A DNA stretch of 64,000 nt from Diphasiastrum complanatum (GCA_029204225.1 CM055094.1:29126107-29190106); one strand, 5' to 3'. Positions 48,820 to 61,680 are shown, counted from the first letter of the stretch. Notes: generated by a model not told the origin, from the letters alone. Translations and numbers: made by a program.

Positions 48820-50110
48820 TTATTAGGTCAAGATGGTTTTAAGAGTTGGCAATTGATGCTTGTTCTTACCACTAACTAGGCTCTCAACAATTCACACATT
48901 TTTCACTCACCCATCAAATGCCCTCCTCTTGTGAAGGCCTAAGTACACCGAATTTATCGAAGAATAAAGAGTACAATACTTCCTTCAATAGATGCACTTG
49001 AGAACTAACACCATAAAATCTTTGGATTTGTCATCTTTGGACCCTAGGCATGGGATGGCATGCAGCATGCCCAAGGTGCAACCTCACTTGCCACTCAAGG
49101 GTATGTTAATTACAATTTGAAAGGAGGAATGTTTTTTATCCATATTAATGAATCACGAGAATGTTGTGGTATACCACAAATGCCTTGTTGCAATTGTCAG
49201 ATTTTCGGATTTTGTAAATAGTTTAAATGAATAAACTCAAATAATTTTGCAAGACAAAAGGATTTCCAAAAAAGTGTTTTAGTGGATGACATTATATCTT
49301 CTAACCTCAAGATCTTCAAAGTTTGATTGAATTTTGACACAATGATGGGCTTCCTTGAGAAATAACACTCTTACCTATCCAAACAAAAAAAAAATTCAAT
49401 GTATGTGGAGACTATTCCTAAGCTAGTTATGGCAAAAAGTTTACAGCTAGTGATCATAACAATCATTTTGGAAGTCAACATTTAGGGCAAAAAAAACTTT
49501 TGCATTGCAATCATTGGTAGACTAAAGTAGTTAGTCTACCATAAAAATCAAATGGTTGATTACACTATGCACAACCTTGCAGTTTGACGGTTGTATTGAC
49601 CACCAAAAGCCATTTTGGCCACAAAATACAGGCTTTCTAAAATTTGATCGTCATAGCATACAGGCACATACAATTGAAAAACGTCATTTTGACATGTGCC
49701 ATTGTTTTTTTACTTGTATAGATTCACAATAAATATATTATATACATAACTTGAAACTTCAAAAAAGTTTCAACATATTATCATTATTAATGGCTTGGTG
49801 AGGCCTAAAAGCTACGATGGTGGATTTTGCATACATTGAGTTTTTCTCTAAACAAGAACGATGTGGTATTGTACCACAAAGGCCTTGTCAGCTCATATTG
49901 TCATATTTTTATTTTCTGTGAAGATTGAAAGAATGAAGGAAAATAGCTTAGCAGAATTTTGGATCAAATGAAGTTGTTGTAGAAAAGACTTTTGCTCATG
50001 TTTGCATTCCAATCTAACATCGATCAAATGAAAGTGAAAGCTACTATGAAAACAATAAGAAAATGAGGATGCGGATGATCAATTCTTTGCTTTTACATGT
50101 AGTAGCATCA
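48820..50110. other. AT-rich intergenic DNA with two copies of the GTGGTATACCACA motif
   Basis: Copies lie at 49165-49188 and 49856-49887, in the same orientation. No gene recognised. Confidence 0.5.
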
Positions 50111-50739
50111 ATCGGCTATTTAAGTAAGTAGCATAAGAGCATGATAAGATAAATAGAATTCAATGCACTAAACAGGCTAGGAAGCCTTTTAGATCAAGCT
50201 ATCAACAGTTTGCTAGAGGATTGTTAGATATTGTACATATAGACATTTGTGGCCCAATGCATAATCCTTCATTGAAGGATGCAAAGTATTTTACAACTTT
50301 TATTGATTAATTTTTCAAAAGGAAACGGTGTACTTCATCAAGAAGAAATCTGAAGCTTCCGATTTTGTTCAGCACGGATATAGTCTTTATCAAGGATAGG
50401 TCCATCGACTTCAAAGGCAAAGATAAAATTCCATGCGGACGTTTGACACTTGCCACCGACACGACAATTCGAGCCTCCAGCTCCATCGTGCCGACAATTG
50501 ACCAACTATTCGACAAAGAATCAGAGGAAGAAATTGTTGTTACTCAGCAACAACCCGACCAAGGAATGGATCATCAGCCGACGCGACCTCCAAGAAGATC
50601 AAACCGAGTGCGCACACAGCCCACGAGGTATATTCCTGAGTTTGTCTATCTTTTAATGCAAGAACTGACTACAATCGAAGAGGCACTTAGCCAATCAGAC
50701 CCTGATCTCTGGAGAGAAGCAATGGACAGAGAATATTCA
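50111..50739 (+). mobile_element. Copia integrase-linker fragment, interrupted by a Gypsy LTR
   Basis: At 50130-50345 a plus frame gives the integrase start (LLDIVHIDICGPMHNPSLKD, AKYFTTFID). At 50365-50739 a frame gives the linker before RT (PPRRSNRVRTQPTRYIPEF, TTIEEALSQSDPDLWREAMD). The linker stops being Copia-like at 50739, where TGTTACAGC begins the next LTR. The integrase core between the two parts is deleted. Confidence 0.8.
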
Positions 50740-51392
50740 TGTTACAGCTTTTACTCCCTGTCCCGGTTGTTTACTGTTGTTACTTATAGATGTACTTCTT
50801 GTAAATACAGAAATGGCTAAGTCATCGGCCTGTGGTGACCTTTGTAACAGAAATGTAAATAAAGTTGTTAATGATGTTTCTGAGCCTCAGAGTCGCATGT
50901 TGCTTGGGTATAGAGTACAGGGTCATTAATTCGAAGTGGCTGGACTGACCTCCTGAAAAGTAGGAGAGTTGACTAGTCAACATGACCATTGTCATATGCT
51001 CATGGAGACACTTGGTCCAGTGAATGAGTGACACATGTCAAGGTTGATCGGTCAAACATGACATGTGTCACATGCCCACTGGGACATTTGGTCCAATGGA
51101 TGAGTGACACATGTCAGCCTACTCACTTGCCTATGTGTCAGGGTATTGCCAAGTGGCAAGTGTCGACTGTGCATGGAGTTGGCCATGTGCCGTAGGAAGG
51201 GTCAGGGTTAAGGGGTGCTAGAGGATTTTGGATAAGTGAGCCTAGAGAGAGGCATTCCTTATCATAATCTATGCAGCAAAAGCTGGGAGAAGACAAGGCA
51301 GCCAGCTCTATCTTGTGTTCGAAGTAATTTAATGCTTGTATGTGCAGGAAATTAGCAAGGTTTGAAGAGAAGATCAAAGAGGGAGTCTGACA
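50740..51392 (+). repeat. 5' LTR of a Ty3/Gypsy element
   Basis: It starts TGTTACAGC inside the Copia linker and ends TCTGACA just before the PBS (TGGTATCAGAGC, 51395-51406). A tandem duplication of about 75 bases lies inside it (units near 50970-51044 and 51045-51118, sharing TGAGTGACACATGTCA). The left end is inferred from the break in Copia similarity. Confidence 0.75.
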
Positions 51393-51394
51393 TT

Positions 51395-54138
51395 TGGTAT
51401 CAGAGCAAGGGTTTGCAAGTTTTGGAAGCTTGGGACAGCAAAAAACAAAAACGTTCTTGAGAGAGAAAGGGGAGTTTTTTGCTCGTAACTTTTGATTGAG
51501 AGCTCAGATGGCTATGAGATCTGTTGTAAATTGTTCCTATTGCCAAGGCACAATAGATTAGTCACAGAAACCAACCCTAGCAACGAAATCCAAGCGATTT
51601 TGAGAATTTTCTTGTAGCTGGTGGGCGCTGGTAGGCTGAAGAGTTTTTTCTTCGTAACTTTCTGCTCGGTTCTTGGATCATCCTCAAATTTTGGGAGTCT
51701 TCTAGGCAGACCTCAAAGGCTGTTGTATGTGATTTACAACAAAGAAAATGAAGTCCTATGGTGTTTTTTCAAAATTTGGTTCTCATACATAGGTGCAAAA
51801 CCAATTGAGAAGAAATTGCTTGATGATTGGGCAATCCTTGCCTAAACCGGACTGTTAAGGGTTCATTGGAAAGCCAGAAGGAGGGCGACCTACTACAAAT
51901 TGACCACCCAGGAAAAGTCCAAGTCACGGAAAAGTTCTAGCAATCCAAAGTTGGTCTGATTTTTGGGCCAAAATACAAGGAAAAAAGGGTTTGAGAGTTG
52001 TTAACTCATTTTTGCTAGTAATTTCGACTTCTAAACAAGTGGATAGCCCTCAACATTGCAAATATGGATCCATTAGGAAGTGCAAGCACAGAAATCTTGA
52101 GAATCGAAGAAGTGGCAACCAAGGTGGATGCCATGGAGGTGATTTTACAACAAATTCTCGACCAACTAAAGTCGGCTAAATCTCCACAGGAACCTGAAAG
52201 AGTTAGTGGAACGACTATGGTAGCCGTTGAGGCTGTGACAGTTGAGAAATAAGCCGAACAACCATCAAAGATGCGGAAATTGCCCACAATTAAAGATTTG
52301 AAACCGCCAAAATACACAGGAGCAGTTGCAATACACAACACCGATGCAGTCGAGAATTGGATTTAGAGTGGGAAAAGGCTTTTCAGATATGTGGTATTGA
52401 TGATGATGTACAGAAGATTGCGGAAGCCACATAACGCTTGCAAGAGACGACACAACACTAGTGGCGTAAAATTGAGAAGGATAATTTGGTGCCTGCAACT
52501 TGGGATCAGTTCAAGCGGATGTTCGCTGAGAATTGGGTGCCATTAGATGAGAAAAACCAGGCGATGCAAGCATGGTCAAGCCTCAAACAAGGCAATGCGT
52601 CCATACAGGAATATGCGGACAAGTGCAGAGAAGCACTGATGCAGATACCAGAAGAAGTGCCAATGTTTTTGCAAGTATTCCAGTTTGTAGAGGGCTTGTG
52701 TGAGAGACTTAGGCCTTTCGTGAGAAAGGAGCAGGCTCATAGGGCGGTACAGATGGCCCTATTCTATGAGGATGGAAAAAATGCCAAGGAGTCTGAGACA
52801 CCTACTTCAAGAGGGTTTCAGCCTTGGGGGAAAAGAAAGTTTATTAAATGGAAGGGTCAATCCTCACGAGAGCAAATTCAGAGTGCGAAAAAGAGTAAAG
52901 GTGCGGGTGCCTCAAAAGGCAAAGGGTGGTATGGGACGTCCAATGCCCAAGGGGGCCAGCGCTTTTCTACGCTATCGCCGCAAGACTTGGAGCGGGCAAA
53001 TAAAGAGAACCTTTGCTTTGGTTGTCTAGGGTGGCATAGGTGGAAGGAGTGTTCTCGCAATCCCTCATGGACCACATATAGTTTGCAAGTTGAGGAGGCA
53101 GATCCTATGAAAATTGAGGAATTGAGACAAGAAGAACCTCCTGATGTTCCATAGTTAATGAACGTGTCGGTGATTTGGAAGGTGGACTCGGTTCCTTTGC
53201 CACAGTTGTCAAGAGCGGCACAACACGGGTATCAGTTTCCTTGCACTTCTTTGATTGTTATGCATGGACAGCTGTGTGGTAGAGATGTTTTGATTCTATT
53301 TGACACTGGGTCCTCACATAACGTCATTAACTCCACTTTGATTAAACAGTTGAGAGTGAGCACACAACCATCCCTATACCAGTACACAGTCGAAATGGCT
53401 GATGGAAAGGGTGCGGAAGTGTGGGATGCCAGGGTTGTGGGTACGCCTCTAACCATTCATAGCTATACTGAGGAGTTAGATTTTGAGATTACCCATTTGG
53501 CTCGCTTTGATGTGGTGCTTGGAATTTGTTGGCATGTGGCTAAGAAACCCTACATCGCTTGGGATACTAATGTGTATGAGTTTCAGCATGATGGTAGAAT
53601 TCACTCCCTGATATGCCTCCAGGACCTTTGATCACGACAATGCAGTTGTGTAAGGTTCAGTGTAATTGCATGTATGTTTGTTTCTTGTATGATATGTCTG
53701 TTTCTGCTAATGAGTTTGATGTATGTCAAGAACAAACTAATCTTGCTAAGAACCTAAATCGCCAAATTAGGGAGGAGTTTATAGATGCGTTCACGAACGA
53801 ACTTCCATCTATTTCACCCCCTAAGAGAAATGTGGAGCATAGAATCGAGTTAATTTCTGGATCATCTCCTGTTAATATACCACCTTATAGAATGAGTCTG
53901 AAAGAGGAGGAAGAGGTCAGAAGCATGATTGAGGACTATCTTGCCAAGGGGCAAGTAAGACCTAGCTTCTCCCCCTTTGCCTCTCTGATCATTGGAGAAT
54001 GTGTGTGGACTATCGAGGCTTGAACAAGATTACTATTAAGCATCGATATCCTATGCCACATATAAATGATCTTTTGGATGCCCTCCATGGTGCTACAGTG
54101 TTTAGCAAAATTGACCTAAAGAGTTGTTACCACCAGGC
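51395..54138 (+). mobile_element. Ty3/Gypsy internal region: gag, protease, start of RT, truncated
   Basis: After the PBS and a leader of about 660 bases, gag starts at 52064 (MDPLGSASTEILRIEEVATK), breaks after TAA at 52250-52252, and resumes at 52486-53154 (TWDQFKRMFAENWVPLDEK, then a basic tail and a knuckle CFGCLGWHRWKEC). The protease frame 53158-53631 has the active site ILFDTGSSHNVI. The RT lead ([20 protein letters not shown]) and then [20 protein letters not shown] and [15 protein letters not shown] follow in two frames to 54138. The order gag-protease-RT and the RT motifs are Gypsy. RT is cut after YHQ by another LTR element. Confidence 0.88.
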
Positions 54139-54144
54139 CACCTC

Positions 54145-54383
54145 CTTTATTATTTCAAATTTGAAATTTGGAGGGAGCCCTTTTTATTCATTAAATTGAC
54201 TATTAGGCCTTGCGACATTGAATTCTTGCAAAAAGGCCTAAAGTCCTTTTATTAACTTCTAACTGATAAAATAACTATGTGATCATCAAAAAGGACTTAC
54301 ACACGCAGGGTGCCAAATCTCTTTGACTTATTAACTATGGTTAGGATTGCTTTGGAATCTGCAAACCCTCCAACATAATCCCC
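54145..54383 (-). repeat. Partial 3' LTR (minus strand) of the 11653 LTR family
   Basis: Read on the minus strand it begins TGTTGGAGGGTTTGCAGATTCC and follows the 11653 LTR through landmarks such as GGCACCCTGCGTGTGTAAGT and AAAGGACTTTAGGCCTTTTT. It ends at the junction with the Gypsy RT. About 240 of some 750 bases remain. Confidence 0.82.
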
Positions 54384-57342
54384 AACCAAAACTAGTGGCG
54401 GTCCCATGATACCTCGTGAGATTATTAATTGGGGCTTTGGTTCACCTCACACCGCCTTTATGAGATGGTACTGAACTTTCTCCATAGATTTCAAGTGCGG
54501 CTCGTTGAAATCTCTTGTGTGTGATAGAAAGCAATTATTGATCCTAGATAACCAATTAGTTCTCGTCCAAAGAATAAATTTCTGTTTCCATGAACCACTC
54601 AACATTGCCACACGATAGTACAGTCTGTCTATTGGCAATTGATCTTGGACTTTGTCTGATGCCATTGGAAGATTCGGATCAAAACAAAGCGCTAGCAGAT
54701 AGTCGTCCCATCTTGATTGAATTGACACCAACATAGCCAATTTTTTTGCGAATAATGCAGATTGTCTGACCATCGGATCTAGTGAATTCATATATTCTCA
54801 TGCATAGGCTTGGAGAGCCCTGTGGAAGTCCACATATATGTTCCAACTGAAGTCCTGATGGATGATAGTCCAATTGGGTGTATGGATGGTGATTTTATCC
54901 ATAGGCACACCACAATCCTTCCATCGGTTCCTTTTTGGCATGGGTACATAATATGGATAAACTCTCGACTGGCGCGAGCTCGCCACAATGAAATCTGGAG
55001 TTTTCTCAAACACAGATTTGCGCCATGGAGGTTGTTCCCCACGAGATGGCAACTGGTCCAATTCCTTGCCAGCTTCAATTTTTGATGTTTTATACTTGAT
55101 GACCCAACCACCCCTCAAAGATTCATGTGGATGTTGCTATAAAATGTTTTGTAGCTCCTCTTCAATGGTGACTGGTCTTTGAAACAATGGTACGACCATA
55201 GATGTAGAAGGCCCTACTTCGATATCTGGTGGGTCTACATTGATCTCCCTCCATCTGTCCAATACATGCATCATCCTATCCTTAATCCTGAGGTTGTGGC
55301 GAGAAAGTCGGAATGACCGACATCTGGATCTGTAGAGTTGTCTAAAGGATGTTGGCCTCTACTTGCTCATATTTTTTGATGATCGATTTTGCCTTGGCCA
55401 ATTTTGATGATGCTTTGCCTTTGAATAAATCAATTTTTTCTTGTAAGCCAGACAACGCTTGACAATATGTCTGTACCTTCAAAAAAAAATTTGATTTCAT
55501 GTTGGGAGACATGACGATCTGGTACAGGGGTGTGTAACAAATTCTCTCGCTCTTCAGCTACCGCATCAAGCTCTTTCAAGGTTCTTTTTTCTCTAATTGG
55601 GCCATATCCAATTGACCCTACAAGAGTAGAACCTGCTGCCTAGCGTCTTGGATGACTTTGTCTTGAGCTGTGATGAGGGCATTATGGAGCTCGGCGAGAT
55701 ATTTCTCCAACGCATCTTCTTGTTATTTGGCCTTCTTGAGATTGGCCTCTGACTTCTCTTTGTGTTGTTTTGAGATCTTCAACTCCCAACTGATCTGTAT
55801 CAGCTTTTGGCTGGTCAAGATATTTTCAGAGTCGAGATCTTAAATCTGCTTCTCCATTGAGATTTTTTCTTCTAACATGTTATGGATCATCCATCCTAGG
55901 TGTGTATGAATCCCTAGGATGTCACTAGAATCAAAAGATATTGACGGCATGGTTGTTGGCGCAGTAGGAGGTACAAATACCGTAGGTTGTGCTGATTTCC
56001 CCTGAAGATTTACCTGTGGATCTTCCTCTTCAAATTGATCTTCACTCTCGAATCCACATGGGACTTGCATGTCGAATGTCTTTGGGGATCTGACCGCATC
56101 CTGGATTGCGATGATGTCTAAAACGCTGGTGCTGAATCTTGGACCTGCTGAAATTAAGGTGCAGAATCCAAGTTCTGGGAAGCGTCTTGGATTTGATCGA
56201 ATTCCATTCTAGGAGAGTTGGGATTAAAAAGGCCCGGGACTGAGAGGCATAACAAATTGTTCTTCGGACTCTAAGAAATTGGAATCATCAGACAGTTCCA
56301 AGAAATGTTGTGTGGATGGGGACATTGCGGATGTGTGTGGGGTGAGGCGGCATGGGCTGCTGTAACTGGAATTGAGAATCCTATTGTCATAGAAGGTCCT
56401 TTTGAGGAATCGGTGGTGAGGGTGATTGCAAAGGCTGAGGGGATGGGAAGTTCAAAGCGAAAAGCAACAAGGAGCGGTGGCGTAGCTGACGATGGTGGCT
56501 GAGTATAACGACGAGACGCGGGAGGCAAGTGGGGTGAAACGATATCGCTACGTACTCGTTGACGACTATGGGAGGATGAAGGTTGATGGGATTATTCGAG
56601 TGGTGCTAGCTTGTAAATAGCTAACACGGAATTAGCACAAAATCTGTGAACCTTGTTCTCCAAGTATGAGATAGCTATGGAGGACAAAAGATAGCCAACA
56701 ACGAACTACTTATTGGTGTTACTCTTTATAGCCCTCTTCAGTTCTCCATAGACCATCTTATACCAGTCATAAGGCTAGATGATTTTGTCTAACTTGTAGT
56801 TAGACTCTACCAGATGATGGAGGATCTACGAGGAGATCCTCTCTTTCCTGATGTTCCCAACCATCAGAAAAGTATTGAGGAGGTGTACAGCAGCTTGTAA
56901 GGTAGTAGGATCACGAATGGCTTAGCCATCATTTTTATGATACTAGTTGACCTGAGTGTCAACAAAAGATTTTATGGTAGTGTTCGCATGTTTGTGGGAT
57001 GGAACAAAGTGAGGGCCAGAAACAATGCCAATGGCGGCAAGGGTGGCCTCCAAGACCCGCACCTTGTGCAATACCTTGAAAGGTAACATAGAACTTAACT
57101 TTTGTCTTGTTCCACATACCAAAGGCCACACTAATGAACTCCATATCTATTTTGCTTGAAAATGCTATGACATAAACACCCATTGCCTTGATCAAGAGCT
57201 TGGCGAGGTTCAGCCATTCAGCCACTTTTCTTGTGCTACAAAATGCCATGATGGCCGTTGAGGTTGGAACATCACGTAAAACACCAGTATTGATGGAGGA
57301 TGAAGATGCTCCACCTCTTCTTGTCTCCTCCTGCAGCAACAT
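54384..57342 (-). pseudogene. Unfamiliar broken ORF inside an LTR element, with a coiled-coil middle
   Basis: On the minus strand protein-like blocks follow in order. 57342-57060: RGGASSSSINTGVLRD, ILLIKAMGVYVIAFSSKI-like. 57060-56640: KVRVLEATLAAIGIVSGPHF, YDWYKMVYGELKRAI. 56205-55850: MEFDQIQDASQNLDSAP, then PSISFDSSDILGIHTHLGWM. 55850-55380: a charged heptad-like stretch (EKYLAELHNALITAQDKVIQ, LSGLQEKIDLFKGKASSKLA). 55300-54384: one frame with three stops, from RMMHVLDRWREINVDPPDIE through KRNRWKDCGVPMDKI to SRGIMGPPLVLVGDY, running right up to the 3' LTR. It could be an extra (env-like or accessory) ORF of a non-autonomous Gypsy relative. No RT, integrase or zinc knuckle is visible and I recognise no domain. 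Confidence 0.5.
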
Positions 57343-57359
57343 AATTATGACTATAGATA

Positions 57360-58454
57360 ATGTGATGTCTTAGTCATAGGAAGATGGTAAGCTGGTGACA
57401 AATCCCTTGCTCCAGAGGATCTGTTTACTGGCCCTTTGTTTACTTTTTAGTTTCGGAACCATTTCATGTCTGTTATCAGGCTTGTTTTGTGCATTACTTG
57501 GATGTTTTCTTATTTGTTACAATGCCCAGGCTAGGCAGAAACGGACTGAATATCTTTGTAGTATGGTCCTGCCTGTCAGAGGACAACTCAGATCTGTCTC
57601 TCTTGAACCGTGTCACATGCAATCAATCCATCATGTAACCAAAACATCCAACCAAATGATCAACATGCAATCCAGGTGAACAACCATGAAATCTACTTCT
57701 ACCTTGCTGCAAAGTGAACTGAAATCAGATCCTAAGCACTACTATACTTGCATAAATCGACAAAACAAGAACAAGAACTAATCTACGGCATTTTAGAGGT
57801 CCAAGAATCAAGAAACCAACCAGTCTTTTGATTCTTGGACATCCCAAGAACATCAATAACTATAATGTTGGAGGATATGCTTGATTTATACCACATTTCT
57901 AGCATAATTAGTTTACTTGAATGTTGATTCCTACATTAATCCACAAACAAGAAATGAAAACTAATCCACAACTACGAAAACAAGAAAACTAATCCACTCT
58001 AAGTCCACAACCACACACAATATGAATGGAAGGGCATGATCATAGGGGCATCACTCAAGAAAACCATCATAATCAAGGAGCTCAATGGATGCATCTAACT
58101 CGTAGAGGCTCTTCTCATTTCAGCATGGAGTTGATACAATACACAAAAAGCTCCTCTTCACAAAGAGGGAGTCTCTTAAATAAGCAAGAGAGCTCCTTAG
58201 GTGGCATCCTACTGGAATATTCACATTTCACAAACTACAAGTGGAATAATGCTCTCCACTAGAGGTCACCATCAAAAGGTGGCTCACTCTACTTTCTTTA
58301 AGAGGGGTTTACTTGCATTTATTACATTAGCCTAGAAATACGAGTTCCTACATGGTCATTCCATCTTCCGGGATCCACCATGAGGCTTACACAGTTCCTA
58401 CTTGACAATATTAACTAGTATTCCTTGGCTCTCATACTCGGCTCTCAGTCTTTG
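57360..58454. other. No gene recognised
   Basis: A plus frame at 57395-57679 is Leu/Cys-rich and unsupported. The minus strand next to the Copia gag at 58455 carries only stop-filled sequence. Confidence 0.45.
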
Positions 58455-59033
58455 TTAGTCTCGTCTTCTCAGAGACCTCCTCAGTCTAAGGTGAGAGGTG
58501 CTCTTGAGTTGCTCTATCAGAGTATCTTGGGGATTCGTCAGAATCAGCCAACATAAGCTTGACAATAAAGTCATAACAGCATCAGAGTCTTCGATTGCTG
58601 AACCTATTGCTGCCATCTGATCCATTAGAGTCTTAAATTCATTTATGTGATTCTGAACAGAATCACCATCTGATATTCTGAGAGAGAGAAATTTTCTCCT
58701 CAGATACAGCTTTGAAGTGACATCCCTCACTTCATATAATGTACTCAATATGTCCCAAGCTTCTTTTGATGATTGGGCTTTTCTGATGTGACCAAATTGT
58801 GTGTCGGAGATGTTAAGAGTGATCAAGGCAAAAGCCTTGCCATCCATGAGCTTCCATTTGGAAATGGCTTGTTCATCGACAATGGGAAGTAATTCGATTC
58901 CAGTGCTTATCTCCCATAGTTCTTTGGCCATCAGTACTACTTTTATTTTGAAGTTCCATAAATGGTAATTTGAACCATCCAGTATCTCTACCATTAGAGC
59001 AGACTGTGATTGTGAATCCATTTGGAATTTCAA
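58455..59033 (-). mobile_element. gag: Copia gag fragment (192-codon frame)
   Basis: The frame opens with an ATG at 59033 and reads ILDGSNYHLWNFKIKVVLMA, KELWEI, SSKEAWDILSTLYEVRDVTS, YLRRKFLSLRISDGDSVQNH and EFKTLMDQMAAIGSAIEDSD, the full UBN2-type Copia gag core. It resembles the gag at 15370-15640 (shared LYEVRDV/LYDVRDI block). The C-terminus loses similarity after TLLSSL. No PBS, LTR, protease or later domain is found nearby. Confidence 0.85.
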
Positions 59034-60600
59034 GATGAGTATATAAAAAAAAAAAGTTGAACAAAAGTCAAGAAAGTCATCAGATTAGAAAAAAGAGAAA
59101 TGAAAGTATTTTCAAAACTAAAATTTTGATGAAAAATGACTAAAAAATTACTACTTTAGTCAGATCTTCATTCAAACAATTTCGAGCTGTCAGTTGATAC
59201 ATCTAGCTCAGATCTACCTATATTGAGTTGGGCAAAAGTTGGTTTGCAAATAAAGTACCTATTTTGTAGTTAGACGAGAGTTCAGAGCTATGCTACTTGG
59301 GAATATTTGCCTAGTATGTTGCACTCATTATGAACCTTCGCCGACGTGACAGATGGATTCAATTTTTTAGTCGATTATAATATTCATAACCATTAGTCAC
59401 CTAATCGATTATCAAACTTGACATTTTAGCCACATCAGTATCGACAACAAATGTCAGCATACAATTACGTAAATCAATCACTCAATGAGTAGAGAATATA
59501 GTTCATATTAGTAGACTATCCAAAATAACCATGCATGGCTTATAAAAACTAAAAACTAATATATATTAGTCATGCATGACTCCCGAGACTCAAAGTAATG
59601 CAAACCAGAAATTCATAGATGAATTTTCATAGTACACAAAGTTTCATCAATATTTCATAAAAAAATTAGAGAATTTTTAGCTTGGATACTGGCAAAACTT
59701 TGGACATCAATACCTTTGGCTAAACAACTTGCATCATAAGTTGCAGTAATGAGGGCAAGTATATTAGAAAGATGACCATGTCAGCCAAGCTAGTACGACC
59801 CATATGTGTGAGCAATAAATGATAGAAAAAATAGTATTAGGGGGCCTTTATATCAGGCTATTTTTCAAAACTGACTTAAACACTTTGCATGGCATCTGAA
59901 ATGCATCCACAATAAGTTTCAAATAACCATTAGAGATTAGTGAAGCTTGCTAACATATGAGGCATAACCAATAATCTCTAGCAATGGAGTGTCTGATATC
60001 GACGTCAAGGATTGTTTTGAATTCTCAATACAGGCTGGACGTAATACATTATTTCATAAGTTGGTCTCTACCTATTTTTAAAATATTAGATTAGGACAAA
60101 TCTATATAAATTTTGTCTAGAATGGTCATACTACTTCTACTTCTTTTGTGTTGGAAATTCCATTATGTCCAATCTAGAGATGAAAGTTTGGGTTTACTAG
60201 ACTTTGAACACACCTCTTTAATGTTACTTTGCAAATGAATCCTTGCCCCAATAATACACATTTGGTGTGCCTTACTCACGTCTCATCTAAAGAGAGATAT
60301 TTGCTTCATGGGAGGAGAAAATGCCTCTGACCTCTTACACATCTTCACTTCTCAATGCAAACTATGGGCTATTGTTGCGTTATGTCTCTTCTTCATTATT
60401 AAAGCTCACACTTATAGTGTCACATTCAAAACTTGTGAGTCTATGCAACTCAAACTAAATTTGCATAAATTTCACAGGTTAGAATCTTTGGCTCTGAGTG
60501 TGTCCAATAGGGGTGTTTAATCTGATTTTTGTGTGTTTTGATTCATTTCTTGTGAGCCTTAATCTTTGTGATCTTGGCAAAGTCTATTTTCCGAAGTGAC
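59034..60600. other. AT-rich sequence, no gene recognised
   Basis: It may include the leader of the Copia gag above, but no TGGTATCAGAGC-like site was found. A 70-codon plus frame at 60308-60520 is unrecognised. Confidence 0.45.
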
Positions 60601-60862
60601 TAGATTTTTGGGTGAAGATTAATTCTAAGATTTGTGATCTAGATCTTTTTAGATTTTTGATGTGCTCAAATCTAGTTTCTTGAGATAAAATCAATTTGTA
60701 GAATCATTTCACAATTGTGTACTTTGTGTACAAGAAGATTTTTGGGTGAAGATAATTTCTAATATTTGTTATCAAGATCTTTTGTAGATCTTTTTAGTTT
60801 TTTTATTTGTCCAAATCTAGTTTTTTGAGAATTGCTTCACAAGTGTGTACTTTGTGTACAAG
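60601..60862. repeat. Tandem duplication of about 130 bases
   Basis: Two units, about 60601-60735 and 60736-60862, share AGATTTTTGGGTGAAGAT, then AAATCTAGTTT, TTCACAA and GTGTACTTTGTGTACAAG. Confidence 0.8.
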
Positions 60863-60869
60863 TACTTCC

Positions 60870-61680
60870 TCATCATGACATCAATAGGAGGCTACCTATT
60901 GGAGGCAAGTAAAATATTCAAAGAGGGCATTTTACAAAGGCATACTTCAAAAGGAAGGAGGCACAAGGCAAGCAATCAAATCAAGTTCAAGGAGATGATA
61001 AGAGTGACTTTGATGAGTCACTTATGGTGTCCAATTTTCCTTCAACAAGCTTCAAAGGTGAAGATGAGCCTTGGTGGATAGATAGTGGGGCTACCTCCCA
61101 CATGACAAGTCACAAAGAATATTTCTCTTACATTTTGTTGTGTCTAAGAAATTCATTCTTGATGCAAATGGTTGTGAATTCAAGATTGAGGAAGAGGGAT
61201 TAGTCCACCAAGGAAGCCAAGCTTGAAGGTGTTCTCTATGTTGCTAACATAAGAAGGAACTTGTTGAGTTTTTGGACAAAGGCTTCTTTGTTAGATTTGT
61301 TGGAAATGCTTGCTTGATCATAAAGAGTAATAAAATCATTGCAAGAGAGATCAAGTTTGGAAGGCTTTTTAGGCTTGATGCTTATGTGAGAGCTAATCAT
61401 GATGGATTGATGGGCAACGAGAACAACAAGTGGAGTCATTTCAAAAGGAATTGGATCTTTCCAATTACAAATCAATGGATGCTATGTGCAAGGAGTCTAC
61501 TCTTGAAATTCCTGAATCTTTGGCAAAAGGTGGTGATGTAAGAGAGGCATGTGCTTTGGCTAAAGCACCTAAGTTGCACTTTTCAAATTCTACCACAAAG
61601 TTATCAACATCATTGAAAGCTATCCACTCAAAGGTGCATTTTGGAAATGCAAGAGGCATTGGTGAATCTACTTATTAATT
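60870..61680 (+). mobile_element. Copia remnant: protease and start of integrase
   Basis: The protease segment reads EPWWIDSGATSHMTSHKEYF (about 61054-61115), with an intact D-S-G triad. Then come LEGVLYVANIRRNLLSF, VRFVGNACLIIKSNKIIARE and LFRLDAYV in shifted frames, and the pre-integrase zinc region (EACALAKAPKLHFSNSTTKL, 61540-61610). Similarity ends at about 61680. No gag upstream is convincing; the short frame 60845-61081 covers part of the same region. Confidence 0.78.
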
